Part shown: piece after piece, positions 1 to 10,650 of the stretch
How the letters are laid out: each line of letters starts with the position of its first letter
How positions within the stretch are numbered: the stretch's first letter is position 1
DNA from: Desulfobacterales bacterium
GTDB lineage: Bacteria; Desulfobacterota; Desulfobacteria; Desulfobacterales; JAQWFD01
Assembly (NCBI GenBank): GCA_028704555.1
Contig: JAQWFD010000004.1
Span: 81,932 to 145,931, forward strand
Length of the DNA: 64,000 bases
Direction: 5' to 3'
The notes under the pieces: generated by a model
What the model was told of the DNA's origin: nothing
What the model saw: only the letters and a program-made list of their open reading frames with translations
The model's database searches: none
Position numbers and translations under genes: made by a program

Positions 1-1169
1 GTTCGCGCGGCAACGATCAGTGCCTGGGTGGAATCCAGGCCTCCGGAAATGCCGATGACGATATTCTCCAGACCGGTTGAGGTAAGTCGCTTGGACAGAC
101 CCTGAACCTGGATATTGTAGGTTTCATAGCAGCGCTGGTTTCTCTTCCCCGGATCTGAAGGAATGTATGGAAACCGGGACGTTTCCCTTTCGAGCAGCAG
201 GCGTTTTTCCGGGATATCCAACGAAAAGGAAACCGTTCGAAACCTTAAGACGATGTCGTGGTGTACCCGGCGGTTTTCACTGTAACTTTTCATTCTCATC
301 CGATCCTGAGCCAGACGGTCGAGGTCGATATCGGCGAAAATAAGTTGCGGCTCCCGGGAAAAACGGTCGGATTGGGCCAGGAATGTTCCATTTTCATAGA
401 TCAGTGAATGGCTGTCCCAGGCCAGATCCGTGGTTGACTCCCCCAGTCCGGCGGCACTGTAAAGATAGGCGGCAATACATCGGGCAGACTGATTCAGAAC
501 CAGGTTGTGCCGGTAGTCGGCTTTTCCCACGGTGACATTGGAGGCCGAAAGATTACCGATAACCGTTGCGCCCGCCATGCAGGCAAAGGACGAAGGGGGA
601 ACCGGAACCCATACGTCTTCACAGATTTCTATGAAAAATTTAAAATGGCGGATATTGCTGACATCAAATATGAGGTTGGCGCCAAAGGGAATATGCGTCT
701 GCCCGCAAAGATCAATCGTCGTTGACACAGCTTCCTGTGCCGGACAGAACTGCCTGGCCTCGTAGAACTCTCTGTAATTCGGAAGATAGGATTTTACGGC
801 GACACCGAGAATGCTGCCCCGGCAGGCCACGATCCCGCAGTTAAAAAGAGACGAATCCACCTGAACCGGGGCGCCAAATACCAGGATCAGATCAAGGTGT
901 TTTGTGGCTTTGAGCAGATCACAGATGGCCGCCTGTACCCGTTTCAGCAGGGCATCCTGATGGAACAGATCCTCATTGGAGTATGCGGATATGCCCAGTT
1001 CCGGGAAAATCGCAAAAATTGCATTGCCTTCAGCCGCCTGCAGCACCAGTTCGATGGTTTTGCGGACGTTGAATCCGGGGTCTGCGACCCTGACTTCCGG
1101 AGAGCAGACAGCAACCTTGATAAAACCGTGATGATACAGGTTGAAAAACGGATGCGCATTGATTTCCAA
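1..1169 (-). CDS. nadE: Glutamine-dependent NAD+ synthase, C-terminus beyond window
   Basis: Makes NAD+ from deamido-NAD+ with ammonia drawn from glutamine. The N-terminal nitrilase-fold glutaminase is complete: its Lys lies in a KSYLPNYREFYE stretch and its Cys in EICEDVWVP. The C-terminal synthetase domain begins at the window edge with the ATP-binding SGGLDS motif (codons at 30-47). About 389 codons are visible; the family is usually 540-680 residues, so the gene is cut. I chose the TTG at 1169: GAGGAAG stands about 8 nt upstream, an in-frame TGA lies just before it, and no ATG fits. It follows hisF by 76 bp on the same strand and is probably the tail of the pyrG-hisF run. Confidence 0.93.
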   Translation of the reverse strand, partial: MEINAHPFFNLYHHGFIKVAVCSPEVRVADPGFNVRKTIELVLQAAEGNAIFAIFPELGISAYSNEDLFHQDALLKRVQAAICDLLKATKHLDLILVFGAPVQVDSSLFNCGIVACRGSILGVAVKSYLPNYREFYEARQFCPAQEAVSTTIDLCGQTHIPFGANLIFDVSNIRHFKFFIEICEDVWVPVPPSSFACMAGATVIGNLSASNVTVGKADYRHNLVLNQSARCIAAYLYSAAGLGESTTDLAWDSHSLIYENGTFLAQSDRFSREPQLIFADIDLDRLAQDRMRMKSYSENRRVHHDIVLRFRTVSFSLDIPEKRLLLERETSRFPYIPSDPGKRNQRCYETYNIQVQGLSKRLTSTGLENIVIGISGGLDSTQALIVAAR

Positions 1170-1245
1170 AATTACACTTCCTCAGTGATACAGCTATCAG
1201 GATATTTTCGATAAATCATTGCCGAAAGTTGTTTTACAGCCAACG

Positions 1246-2028
1246 TCAATAAATATCATCCCGGACCGGTATTCCTTCATCGGCCAGATACGCCTTGATC
1301 TGCCTGACCGTATAGTGGTCGAAATGGACCATGGATGCGATCAATGCAGCGTCCGCGTGAGCCGTCACGAATACATCTTTCAGGTGCCGGGGGGTGCCGG
1401 CGCCACCGGATGCAATCACCGGTATGGAAACGGCCGCTGTCATCAGGGACGTGACGGTCAGCTCGTATCCGTCACTGGTTCCATCTGCATCGATGGAATT
1501 GAGACAGATTTCTCCGGCCCCGAGGTCCTGCGCCTTTCTGGCCCACTGTATGGCATCGATTCCCATCGGCGTCCGTCCGCCATTAATCCACACTTCATAC
1601 CCGGATGGTATTTCGGGGCGTTTGGGCACCTTTTTGACATCCATGCCCAGTACGACGCACTGGCTGCCGAATTCAAGCGCGCCTTGAGCAATAAGATCGG
1701 ACTTTAATACCGCTGATGAATTGATGCTGATTTTTTCCGCTCCCGCGTTTAACACGCGGTGCATATCATCCAGGCTGCGGATTCCACCGCCCACCGAAAA
1801 CGGAATAAATATATTTTTGGCAACTTCCGAGACCACATCGATCATGATATTTCTTCTGTCGGAAGATGCCGTGATATCATAAAATACCAATTCATCCACG
1901 CCCTGTTCGTAATAGGCCTTTGCCATGGCGACAGGATCGCCGATATCCATATTGCCTTTAAACTTGACGCCTTTGGTGGTCTGGCCGTCACGAACATCCA
2001 GACAGATAATAATTCGTTTGCTTAACAT
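1246..2028 (-). CDS. hisF: Imidazole glycerol phosphate synthase, cyclase subunit
   Basis: Cyclase half of the HisF-HisH enzyme, which turns PRFAR plus ammonia into imidazole glycerol phosphate and AICAR in histidine synthesis. It is a 260-residue beta/alpha barrel. The N-terminal CLDVRDG motif supplies the first catalytic Asp, and the second lies in the NSIDADGT segment; the phosphate loops SVGGGIR and ASGGAG are intact. The open frame runs 87 codons further upstream through hisH, but the ATG at 2028 opens the conserved MLSKR start and overlaps the hisH stop by 7 nt, which implies translational coupling. The sequence looks like the ordinary histidine-pathway form rather than an O-antigen paralogue. 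Confidence 0.95.
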   Translation of the reverse strand: MLSKRIIICLDVRDGQTTKGVKFKGNMDIGDPVAMAKAYYEQGVDELVFYDITASSDRRNIMIDVVSEVAKNIFIPFSVGGGIRSLDDMHRVLNAGAEKISINSSAVLKSDLIAQGALEFGSQCVVLGMDVKKVPKRPEIPSGYEVWINGGRTPMGIDAIQWARKAQDLGAGEICLNSIDADGTSDGYELTVTSLMTAAVSIPVIASGGAGTPRHLKDVFVTAHADAALIASMVHFDHYTVRQIKAYLADEGIPVRDDIY

Positions 2029-2645
2029 GGCGTTAACTTTCCGTCCCAGCCGCAAAAATTTTTCAGGAGTTGAAGCCCCTGGGGGCCGCTTTTTTCGGGG
2101 TGAAATTGAGTGGCGATTACATTGTCTCTGGCAATCACTGAAGCAAAGTCCATGCCGTAGTTTGTAGTGGCTATTACCTCCGAAGGGTTGTCCGGGTCCG
2201 GGTAGTAGGAGTGAACAAAATAAAATTGAGCCTTTGGGGGAATATGCGCCAGCACCGGATGCTGACGAACAGGGCAGATGGTGTTCCATCCCATATGGGG
2301 AACGACCCTTACCGTTTCAGGAAATTTTCTGGCCATGCCGGCAATGATGCCGATGCAACGGGTATTGCCGTTTTCCTCGCTTTTATCCAGTATAATCTGC
2401 GTCCCCAGGCAGATGCCGAAAAACGGGGTGCCGCACTGCACCACTTCCCGGATAACCTGATCCAGACCCCGCGAGCGGATGACTTCCATGGCCTTTCCGG
2501 CGGCACCGACCCCGGGAAATATGACCCGCCGGGCGGCAAGGATTTCTTCAGGTACGCAAGTGATCTTACAGGGCACGCCCAGATAGGATAAAGCCCGCTG
2601 AACCGATGTCTGGTTTCCTGCTTGATAATCGATAATGGCAATCAT
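2022..2645 (-). CDS. hisH: Imidazole glycerol phosphate synthase, glutaminase subunit
   Basis: Class I glutamine amidotransferase partner of HisF, feeding ammonia to the barrel. It has 207 residues. The nucleophile Cys is in FFGICLGTQ, and the His-Glu pair is in [10 protein letters not shown] near the C-terminus. It starts at 2645, 41 bp after the stop of the large GlmS-like gene, and overlaps hisF by 7 nt. No other his genes are in the window, so the pair is separated from the rest of the pathway. Confidence 0.95.
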   Translation of the reverse strand: MIAIIDYQAGNQTSVQRALSYLGVPCKITCVPEEILAARRVIFPGVGAAGKAMEVIRSRGLDQVIREVVQCGTPFFGICLGTQIILDKSEENGNTRCIGIIAGMARKFPETVRVVPHMGWNTICPVRQHPVLAHIPPKAQFYFVHSYYPDPDNPSEVIATTNYGMDFASVIARDNVIATQFHPEKSGPQGLQLLKNFCGWDGKLTPC

Positions 2646-2686
2646 GGGTTGTTATCTTTACGTCCTTTAAATCAAGTCAATAGCGT

Positions 2687-5600
2687 TTAATCTTTGTGAT
2701 TGCCCTTGTTCAGGGAATCAATGATAGAGGATGTGATTTGGTCAATGGATCCATCGAGAAAAAATTCGATGGAAAAGTTTTTGAGATAGTTTTCATTCCA
2801 TGGCAGATTGTACTCGTTGATCACATCCCGAATAGCGTTTACTTTATCGCCCAGAACGTCGATTTTTTCCGCCACACTCATATCCTGCCTGAAATGAACA
2901 TGCATCAGCAGCAAATGGCTGATTACGTGGCGATCACCTATCAGCGGGATAATGACAATGGGGGCCTTGTCCGATTTGCCAAGGCCGGCATAAATATTCC
3001 CGATATTGACGATGGTTTTCTTGGTGCCTTTCAGCGGGCTGTTTTGAGTCACCCGTGACTGAATCTGAAAGGAAATACCGCTTCGGTCGGAAATGGATAT
3101 CGTCGATATGTCCACGGGTTTGCCGTTTTCGTCCAGGTTGTCGATGTCATATAACGTGTAACCGGTTATGTCGAAAATGGCTTTTTGAATTCTTCGGATC
3201 TGGACGCCATTTCTGCTGCTTAAGTTTTCCAGAGAAAAATTGAGTTCTCCCAGGAAGTCAAACACAATTCCCTTCGGTATCTCCACCTTTCTGCTGGTTC
3301 CCACGGTAACGGTTTTGGCCTGATGTTTGATGGCATCGATGGGTCTTGACAGCTCATCAATGGCGCGGCCCAGACAGATATCCAGCATATCCAGCGGGGA
3401 GGAGGACGTTCGTTTTTCCTTGAAGTCTTCCCAGAAATCTTCAAGCGGCATCTTTCCGGCCGCGTATTTCAACAAAAGGGTCATATCCGATGCGACGTCG
3501 ATACCCAGTGATGAGAAAAACATCCGCTGTCGTCTGGCTTTAAATTCCGATGAGAATTCATTGATGATATGGGCCAGGCCGGGATCGGTGATTTTTTCAA
3601 ACACGGAAAGCTGCCTTTCATCCAGTTCGTGTGTTGCTGCAGACAGTTTTCGCCTGAATTCACGGAAAAAATTACCATCGTCATCGATGCTGCAGGCGGC
3701 ATAGTAGCCCCAAATATGTCCGGCGAGCGTATTCATGATCACCGATATCGGAAAATTTGCCCGTGGTACCTGAATGACCGAATCGGCAATCAAATCAAAT
3801 CGAGATTCTCGGTTGTCGGCAATGACAACCGCGGCGGCTGAATGCGCCTTGAAGATATCCACATCTTTTTTGATATCTTCAATCACCAGCTCGGGCGTTC
3901 CTGCCGCACATACCACGATCAGCGGTTCGGAAGACAGATCGATGTGTTTTTTATCTTCGACAATATCCGAAGAAATCGTTTTATAGCACAATTCACTGAG
4001 TTTGATTCTAATTTCATCGGAGGCCACCTTGTTGGGGCCGCTGCCCACAACTGCCCAGTATTTCTTCTGTTTCACGATATCCCAGGCAGATGCCCGGATG
4101 GTCTCTTTTTGGGCGATGACCCGGTTCATTTTTTCAGGGGCCTGCTGAAGTTCTTCCAGTTTACGGGCAATGAGACAGTCCGGCATGGTGCCCAGCAACT
4201 GCGCAAAATACAGAGCAAGGATATAACCGGCGGTGATCTGGGAGTAAAAGGCTTTGGTGGACGCCACGGACATTTCAATATCGCGTCCGTCACTGGTATA
4301 GAACACGCCGTCCGTGACATTGGTGATGTCGGATTGCCGCCGGTTGACAATGGCAATCAGCAGCGCGCCTCTTTCTTTAGCCAGCGCTACGGCCCTGTTG
4401 GTGTCGGTGGTGGTACCCGACTGGGTGACGGCAATGACCAGCATGTGACTGAGATCATCCTCAAGCGAAAATCCGCTGAGTTCAGAGGCGGTTTTGGATT
4501 CAACCGATATATCGCTTCCCTTGAGATACTGCAAAAAGGATTCGGCGATTGCCTTTCCGGCTATACAGGCCGTGCCCTGACCGATGACAAAAATTTTCCG
4601 GATTTTTTTTCCTGACAGCCCGGACTTAATGGATTCAGGAATAATATCGTCTCCCAGATTAAAGACCACCCGGGCCCCTTCAGTTTGAGAACAGGTGAGT
4701 TGATATTTGCCTCTCAGCGTTTTTTTTACCGACATCGGCGCTTCCAGAATTTCTTTCAGAAGAAAATGAGGGTAGCCTTTCCGATCGATATCTCTGGTGG
4801 TGATTTCCGCTTTCCGGATCAGCTGATCGGTGATTCGGATGGGATGGTTGTCATAATAACAGGCGCTGATGCTGTTTTTACTGTTTTCGGATTCTCCGCT
4901 CAGAATAAACAGCTGCCCCCGGGTTGAGGGGTCGCCTTTGGTTCGCTCGGTTTCGCCATCCATTTTAATAAAATGCGGGGTCAGTTCCACCAGGCCGTAT
5001 AATTCCGAAGAGAACATGTACTGGTTTTTACAAACGCCGATATAAAGGGACTGCCCGCTGCCCCTGATGGCAAGAAAAACCTTTCCGGGCTCCAGATTGC
5101 TCTGAACGGCAATGGCATGAGAGCCTTTGAAATCGTTTAATGCCAGGCGAAACGCTTCTTTCAGATCATAGCCTGCAAAAAGGTAATGCTCGATCTGAAG
5201 CGGGATGATCTTGGTATCGGTAGTGAGTTGATCACTGACCTGAACCGAATGGCTTTTTTCAAAATTTGTTTTCAGCTCGACAAAGTTGTCAATATCGCCG
5301 TTTAATGCCGCATGAATGGACCAGCTGCCCGGCCCGTAACAGGGATAGGTTACCGATAGGGGCTGTGAATCCGATGGCTCGCCGGTTTGTTTGTCCGGCT
5401 GGGGGAGTGCCGCGCCAATCGTGTAATTATTGATCGGATGACAGTTCTCATTGGTAATCGATCCGACGGAAGCCCATCGGGTATGCGCCATGTATATATC
5501 AGATGTGACAGGTTCATTGACAGCCGCCTGGAGAATTTGATCCGATCGAATCCGGCTTCGAATATAGGCGGTGTTTTCCCCCAGCTTACCTGTGACAGAT

Positions 5601-6484
5601 GCTTTCTTATAGATAAATGTCAATGCACCATGGCCGCGGGCGAAATCGGATATATGGATAGAGCCGGACAGAAGGTCTCCGGGACGGCTTCTCTGTGTCA
5701 GCTCCTCCAGCAATCCGTTTGCGTTCAATGACTTTTTTAACGTTTCAAGGGCGTTGACTGATTTCATGTCCAGTGTGATCTGCACTCCGGCAGAGTCTCT
5801 TCCGCGGACTTCCAGCCGGTCAATCGAGTTGAGCAGCAGATTCATTTTGCGATATTTTCTGAATCCTTCCCTTGATATCTGTTCGGAATTTTCCATGCCG
5901 GTCAGGTACCTGATATGTTCCAGGTTGGAAAGAATATCCTGGTCCAGAGCCCACACGCAGTCTTTGAGCCGTGTCAGGGACGCATTGATCTGTTCCATTT
6001 CGCTGGTGGAATACCGGGTGGCATTTTGTTCGATCAATGCGTCTTCCGAATCGAGAAATGCCTGTTGGGCGGTCACAAGATCAGATAGAGACTGTGCGTC
6101 TGCTCTCTGGAAAAAAAGCTGTTCCAGATATAAATCCTGTTTCAGATCGATGATAAACGTCTCGAGCGCCTCAAGGGTTTTCCACCCGTCAAGATAGCTG
6201 GCCAGTTTCTCTGAGCCATCTATCAGTGAGGCAATCCCCTTTGCCTGAATACGGTTAAATTGGCGTGAGAGGCTTTTAACAATCTGAAGATCCGATTCAT
6301 GGCCGGTAGCGATCGTAATGATGCCGGCAAGACCGCAGCAGAGCATGTTCGGCTGGATCGGAAACAGGATGATCGATTTTTTCGGCAGCAGCCGGGGATT
6401 TTTACCGATAAATACCCTGTAGCTTCTGATACCATTCAATGCATTAAAGAAGGAACGTTTCAGGAGATTAATGAGCTCTGGCAT
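2687..6484 (-). CDS. Giant GlmS-like glutamine amidotransferase/SIS protein
   Basis: This 1265-residue protein has the GlmS (glucosamine-6-phosphate synthase) plan with additions. The class II glutaminase motifs are present: CCGLAGI (residues 49-55), RGRDSAG (227), HTRWAS (334), ALNGDIDN (393) and LTTDTK (420). The KEILEAP linker (577) and two SIS sugar-phosphate domains follow (about 628-765 and 800-940), with TQSGTTTDT and SVASTKAF matching GlmS. It is odd in three ways. The nucleophile Cys lies about 49 residues in, about 100 extra residues separate it from RGRDSAG, and about 315 residues with no domain I recognise follow SIS2. The ATG at 6484 has an AAGG upstream; starting at Met47 has no ribosome site. 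The substrate is unknown, an amino-sugar phosphate being most likely. It lies between pyrG and hisH on one strand. Confidence 0.8.
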   Translation of the reverse strand: MPELINLLKRSFFNALNGIRSYRVFIGKNPRLLPKKSIILFPIQPNMLCCGLAGIITIATGHESDLQIVKSLSRQFNRIQAKGIASLIDGSEKLASYLDGWKTLEALETFIIDLKQDLYLEQLFFQRADAQSLSDLVTAQQAFLDSEDALIEQNATRYSTSEMEQINASLTRLKDCVWALDQDILSNLEHIRYLTGMENSEQISREGFRKYRKMNLLLNSIDRLEVRGRDSAGVQITLDMKSVNALETLKKSLNANGLLEELTQRSRPGDLLSGSIHISDFARGHGALTFIYKKASVTGKLGENTAYIRSRIRSDQILQAAVNEPVTSDIYMAHTRWASVGSITNENCHPINNYTIGAALPQPDKQTGEPSDSQPLSVTYPCYGPGSWSIHAALNGDIDNFVELKTNFEKSHSVQVSDQLTTDTKIIPLQIEHYLFAGYDLKEAFRLALNDFKGSHAIAVQSNLEPGKVFLAIRGSGQSLYIGVCKNQYMFSSELYGLVELTPHFIKMDGETERTKGDPSTRGQLFILSGESENSKNSISACYYDNHPIRITDQLIRKAEITTRDIDRKGYPHFLLKEILEAPMSVKKTLRGKYQLTCSQTEGARVVFNLGDDIIPESIKSGLSGKKIRKIFVIGQGTACIAGKAIAESFLQYLKGSDISVESKTASELSGFSLEDDLSHMLVIAVTQSGTTTDTNRAVALAKERGALLIAIVNRRQSDITNVTDGVFYTSDGRDIEMSVASTKAFYSQITAGYILALYFAQLLGTMPDCLIARKLEELQQAPEKMNRVIAQKETIRASAWDIVKQKKYWAVVGSGPNKVASDEIRIKLSELCYKTISSDIVEDKKHIDLSSEPLIVVCAAGTPELVIEDIKKDVDIFKAHSAAAVVIADNRESRFDLIADSVIQVPRANFPISVIMNTLAGHIWGYYAACSIDDDGNFFREFRRKLSAATHELDERQLSVFEKITDPGLAHIINEFSSEFKARRQRMFFSSLGIDVASDMTLLLKYAAGKMPLEDFWEDFKEKRTSSSPLDMLDICLGRAIDELSRPIDAIKHQAKTVTVGTSRKVEIPKGIVFDFLGELNFSLENLSSRNGVQIRRIQKAIFDITGYTLYDIDNLDENGKPVDISTISISDRSGISFQIQSRVTQNSPLKGTKKTIVNIGNIYAGLGKSDKAPIVIIPLIGDRHVISHLLLMHVHFRQDMSVAEKIDVLGDKVNAIRDVINEYNLPWNENYLKNFSIEFFLDGSIDQITSSIIDSLNKGNHKD

Positions 6485-6527
6485 GTCCGTACCTTTTGTT
6501 ATTCGGTTATGATCAGCAAATCCCGTT

Positions 6528-8620
<2,093 letters not shown>

Positions 8621-10192
8621 TTATTTTTTTAAAATACGAAATCGTTTTGGATCAAGTTGGTATTTTGATATGCGCAGGCCAAGGATTCTCTCCGTAATTC
8701 CAAGAATTTTGCACGCTTTTGCGGCATTTCCCTTTGAGGTTTTAAGCGCATCCATGATCAAATCCCGTTCCAGATTATCCAGTGCCCACTGCATGGTTCC
8801 GTGGTAGGCCGTTCCACTGTAGTGAGAGGTCTGTAAAGAAGGCGGCAGATGATACCCGTGAATGACTCCGTCATTACTGAGGAGGACCGCACGTTCAATG
8901 CAGTTTTCCAGTTCCCTGACGTTGCCCGGCCAGTGGTAGCTCATAAACATGTCTATGGCCAGGGTGGATATCCTTGATATTTTCTTGTGATTCGCTTTTG
9001 CGCACCGTTCGACAAAGATATCTGTCAGCAGCGGGATATCTGTTTTACGCTCCCTTAACGGGGGAATGTAAATCGGAAATACATTTAAACGGTAATATAG
9101 ATCTTCCCTGAATTTTTCCTCTTTTATAAGGGTTTCCAGGTTTCTGTTGGTTGCGGCGATGATACGGACATCCGCTTTATTCGTTGAACTGCCTCCAATC
9201 CGTTCATATTCAAATTCCTGAAGGACCCTGAGCAGTTTAATCTGTACGGTGGGGGGAAAGTCTCCTACTTCGTCCAGAAAAATTGTGCCGCCTTCAGCCA
9301 GTTCAAACCGGCCTTGTCGTCGGGAAATGGCGCCGGTGAATGCCCCCTTTTCATGGCCGAACAGCTCACTTTCCAGCACGGTTTCGGGCAGGGCAGCGCA
9401 ATTTACCTTGATAAAAGGTTTATTGGCTCTCAAGCTGTTATAATGGAGGGCATTGGCAACCAGTTCTTTTCCGGTACCACTTTCACCCCGAATCAAAACC
9501 GTGGCACTGCTTTTACTCACCTGGGCGATAAGTTCGTATACCTGCTGCATTCCTTTGGATTTACCAATGATATTGGAAGGATGGAAGCGCTCTTTCAACT
9601 GGTTCTGGAGACGTAAATTCTCCCGGATCAATAAATCGCATTCTTCTTCAACTTCACGCCTGAGCTGAACTGCCTGCGCTACCATGGATGCGATAATTGA
9701 CAGCAGGCGCAGATCTTCTTCCTGAGAAACGGATTCGTCAAACAGCCGGTCAGCACTAAGCGTTCCGATGACTTCATTACCAATTTTGATGGGAACGCAG
9801 ATAAAGGAGATATCTTTTTTCTTAAGGTCCTTTCGTGAACCGGTTTTGTTCAGAAATAAAGGCTCATCGGATACATGGGGGATAACGAGAGGCTCTCCGG
9901 TTTCTACAACTTTTCCGGTCACCCCTTCCCCGATTTTATAGCGGCCTTTTTTCATTTCATTTTCGGAAAGGCCATGGGCAACATCGATAAATATCTCTCC
10001 GGTTTTTCGATTCAGCAGTGTCAACGTTCCATGGGACATGCCCATTTCCTCGGCAAGAGCGTTCAGAACCTGCCCCACCACTTCTCTTAGATCAATGGAC
10101 CGGGTCAGTGTCTGGCTGACTTCCCACAGAAGGGACAGCTCCCTGACTTCTCTGTGAACATTTAGTTTTTTGTTAACGTATAAAAGTTTCAT
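8621..10192 (-). CDS. NifA-like sigma-54-dependent activator (GAF-AAA+-Fis)
   Basis: A 523-residue enhancer-binding activator of RpoN promoters. An N-terminal GAF sensor domain spans about residues 20-180. The AAA+ domain has Walker A GESGTGKE (236), the sigma-54 contact loop GAFTGA (283) and Walker B FLDEVG (305). A Fis-type helix-turn-helix lies near 475-515. Domain order and linker fit NifA, the activator of nitrogenase genes. The cysteine-rich linker of oxygen-sensitive rhizobial NifA is absent. No nif genes are in the window, so the target is not shown by context and I leave the symbol blank. The ATG at 10192 is the first in frame. Confidence 0.85.
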   Translation of the reverse strand: MKLLYVNKKLNVHREVRELSLLWEVSQTLTRSIDLREVVGQVLNALAEEMGMSHGTLTLLNRKTGEIFIDVAHGLSENEMKKGRYKIGEGVTGKVVETGEPLVIPHVSDEPLFLNKTGSRKDLKKKDISFICVPIKIGNEVIGTLSADRLFDESVSQEEDLRLLSIIASMVAQAVQLRREVEEECDLLIRENLRLQNQLKERFHPSNIIGKSKGMQQVYELIAQVSKSSATVLIRGESGTGKELVANALHYNSLRANKPFIKVNCAALPETVLESELFGHEKGAFTGAISRRQGRFELAEGGTIFLDEVGDFPPTVQIKLLRVLQEFEYERIGGSSTNKADVRIIAATNRNLETLIKEEKFREDLYYRLNVFPIYIPPLRERKTDIPLLTDIFVERCAKANHKKISRISTLAIDMFMSYHWPGNVRELENCIERAVLLSNDGVIHGYHLPPSLQTSHYSGTAYHGTMQWALDNLERDLIMDALKTSKGNAAKACKILGITERILGLRISKYQLDPKRFRILKK

Positions 10193-10256
10193 AGCATTAA
10201 ACGTGTTGAATTCCTCTGTTCAGAAATGTCTATTTCCCCCATGTGCGTCAGTCTCA

Positions 10257-10320
10257 GATTTTAATCCTCAAAATACCCCATGTATTTCTACCGTTAAAAA
10301 CTTCGACTTGCTTTAAATTA
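10257..10320. repeat. Dispersed 60-bp repeat, copy 1 (upstream of nifA-like gene)
   Basis: The segment opens with GATTTTAATCC, then CAAAATAC and TGTATTTC, and ends in a CTTC..CTT..TT block. It aligns over its whole length with 27978-28041, with about two thirds of positions equal. Both copies lie 65-155 bp upstream of a minus-strand gene start, in the same orientation. It could be a shared promoter or leader element, or simply an old repeat. Confidence 0.6.
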
Positions 10321-10650
10321 AAATCAATTATCCCGTTTCTGGATGGACATTAAATATAAAAATTTATCCTTTTCCCAAGCAGACATGAAACAGGCTCCGG
10401 GATCAGTCGAGTCATCCCAAACGTGATAAATTTTAAATATTTGCAGACGGTAAAAAATATTTTCTGCAATACCACAAAATTGTATATAAAGCCAAATAAA
10501 TATGAGCGTTTTATTTACAAAAACATGAGCCAAACCTGTAAAATCAGCTAATTATAATTATAGTTTATAAGCTGTCTGCCCGAGATCAATACGAACGTGT
10601 AGCATTTATAATAGCGGTTACAGACCATCTTGTTGATCAGAGCTTCCGAA
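10321..10650. other. Intergenic, AT-rich, nothing recognised
   Basis: An AT-rich spacer between the 3' end of the PEP-binding gene and the repeat upstream of the nifA-like gene. A 69-codon minus-strand frame (10324-10533) has no ribosome site or recognisable features and is not called. Confidence 0.4.

Noticed and set aside
1246..2645. O-antigen-type HisH/HisF paralogues (WbpG/LegZ kind)
   Set aside because: Motifs and overlap are those of the ordinary histidine-pathway pair, and no sugar-amidine genes are near.
2687..6484. Calling the large protein GlmS outright
   Set aside because: It is about twice the length of GlmS, and its buried Cys, insertion and C-terminal extension make the substrate uncertain.
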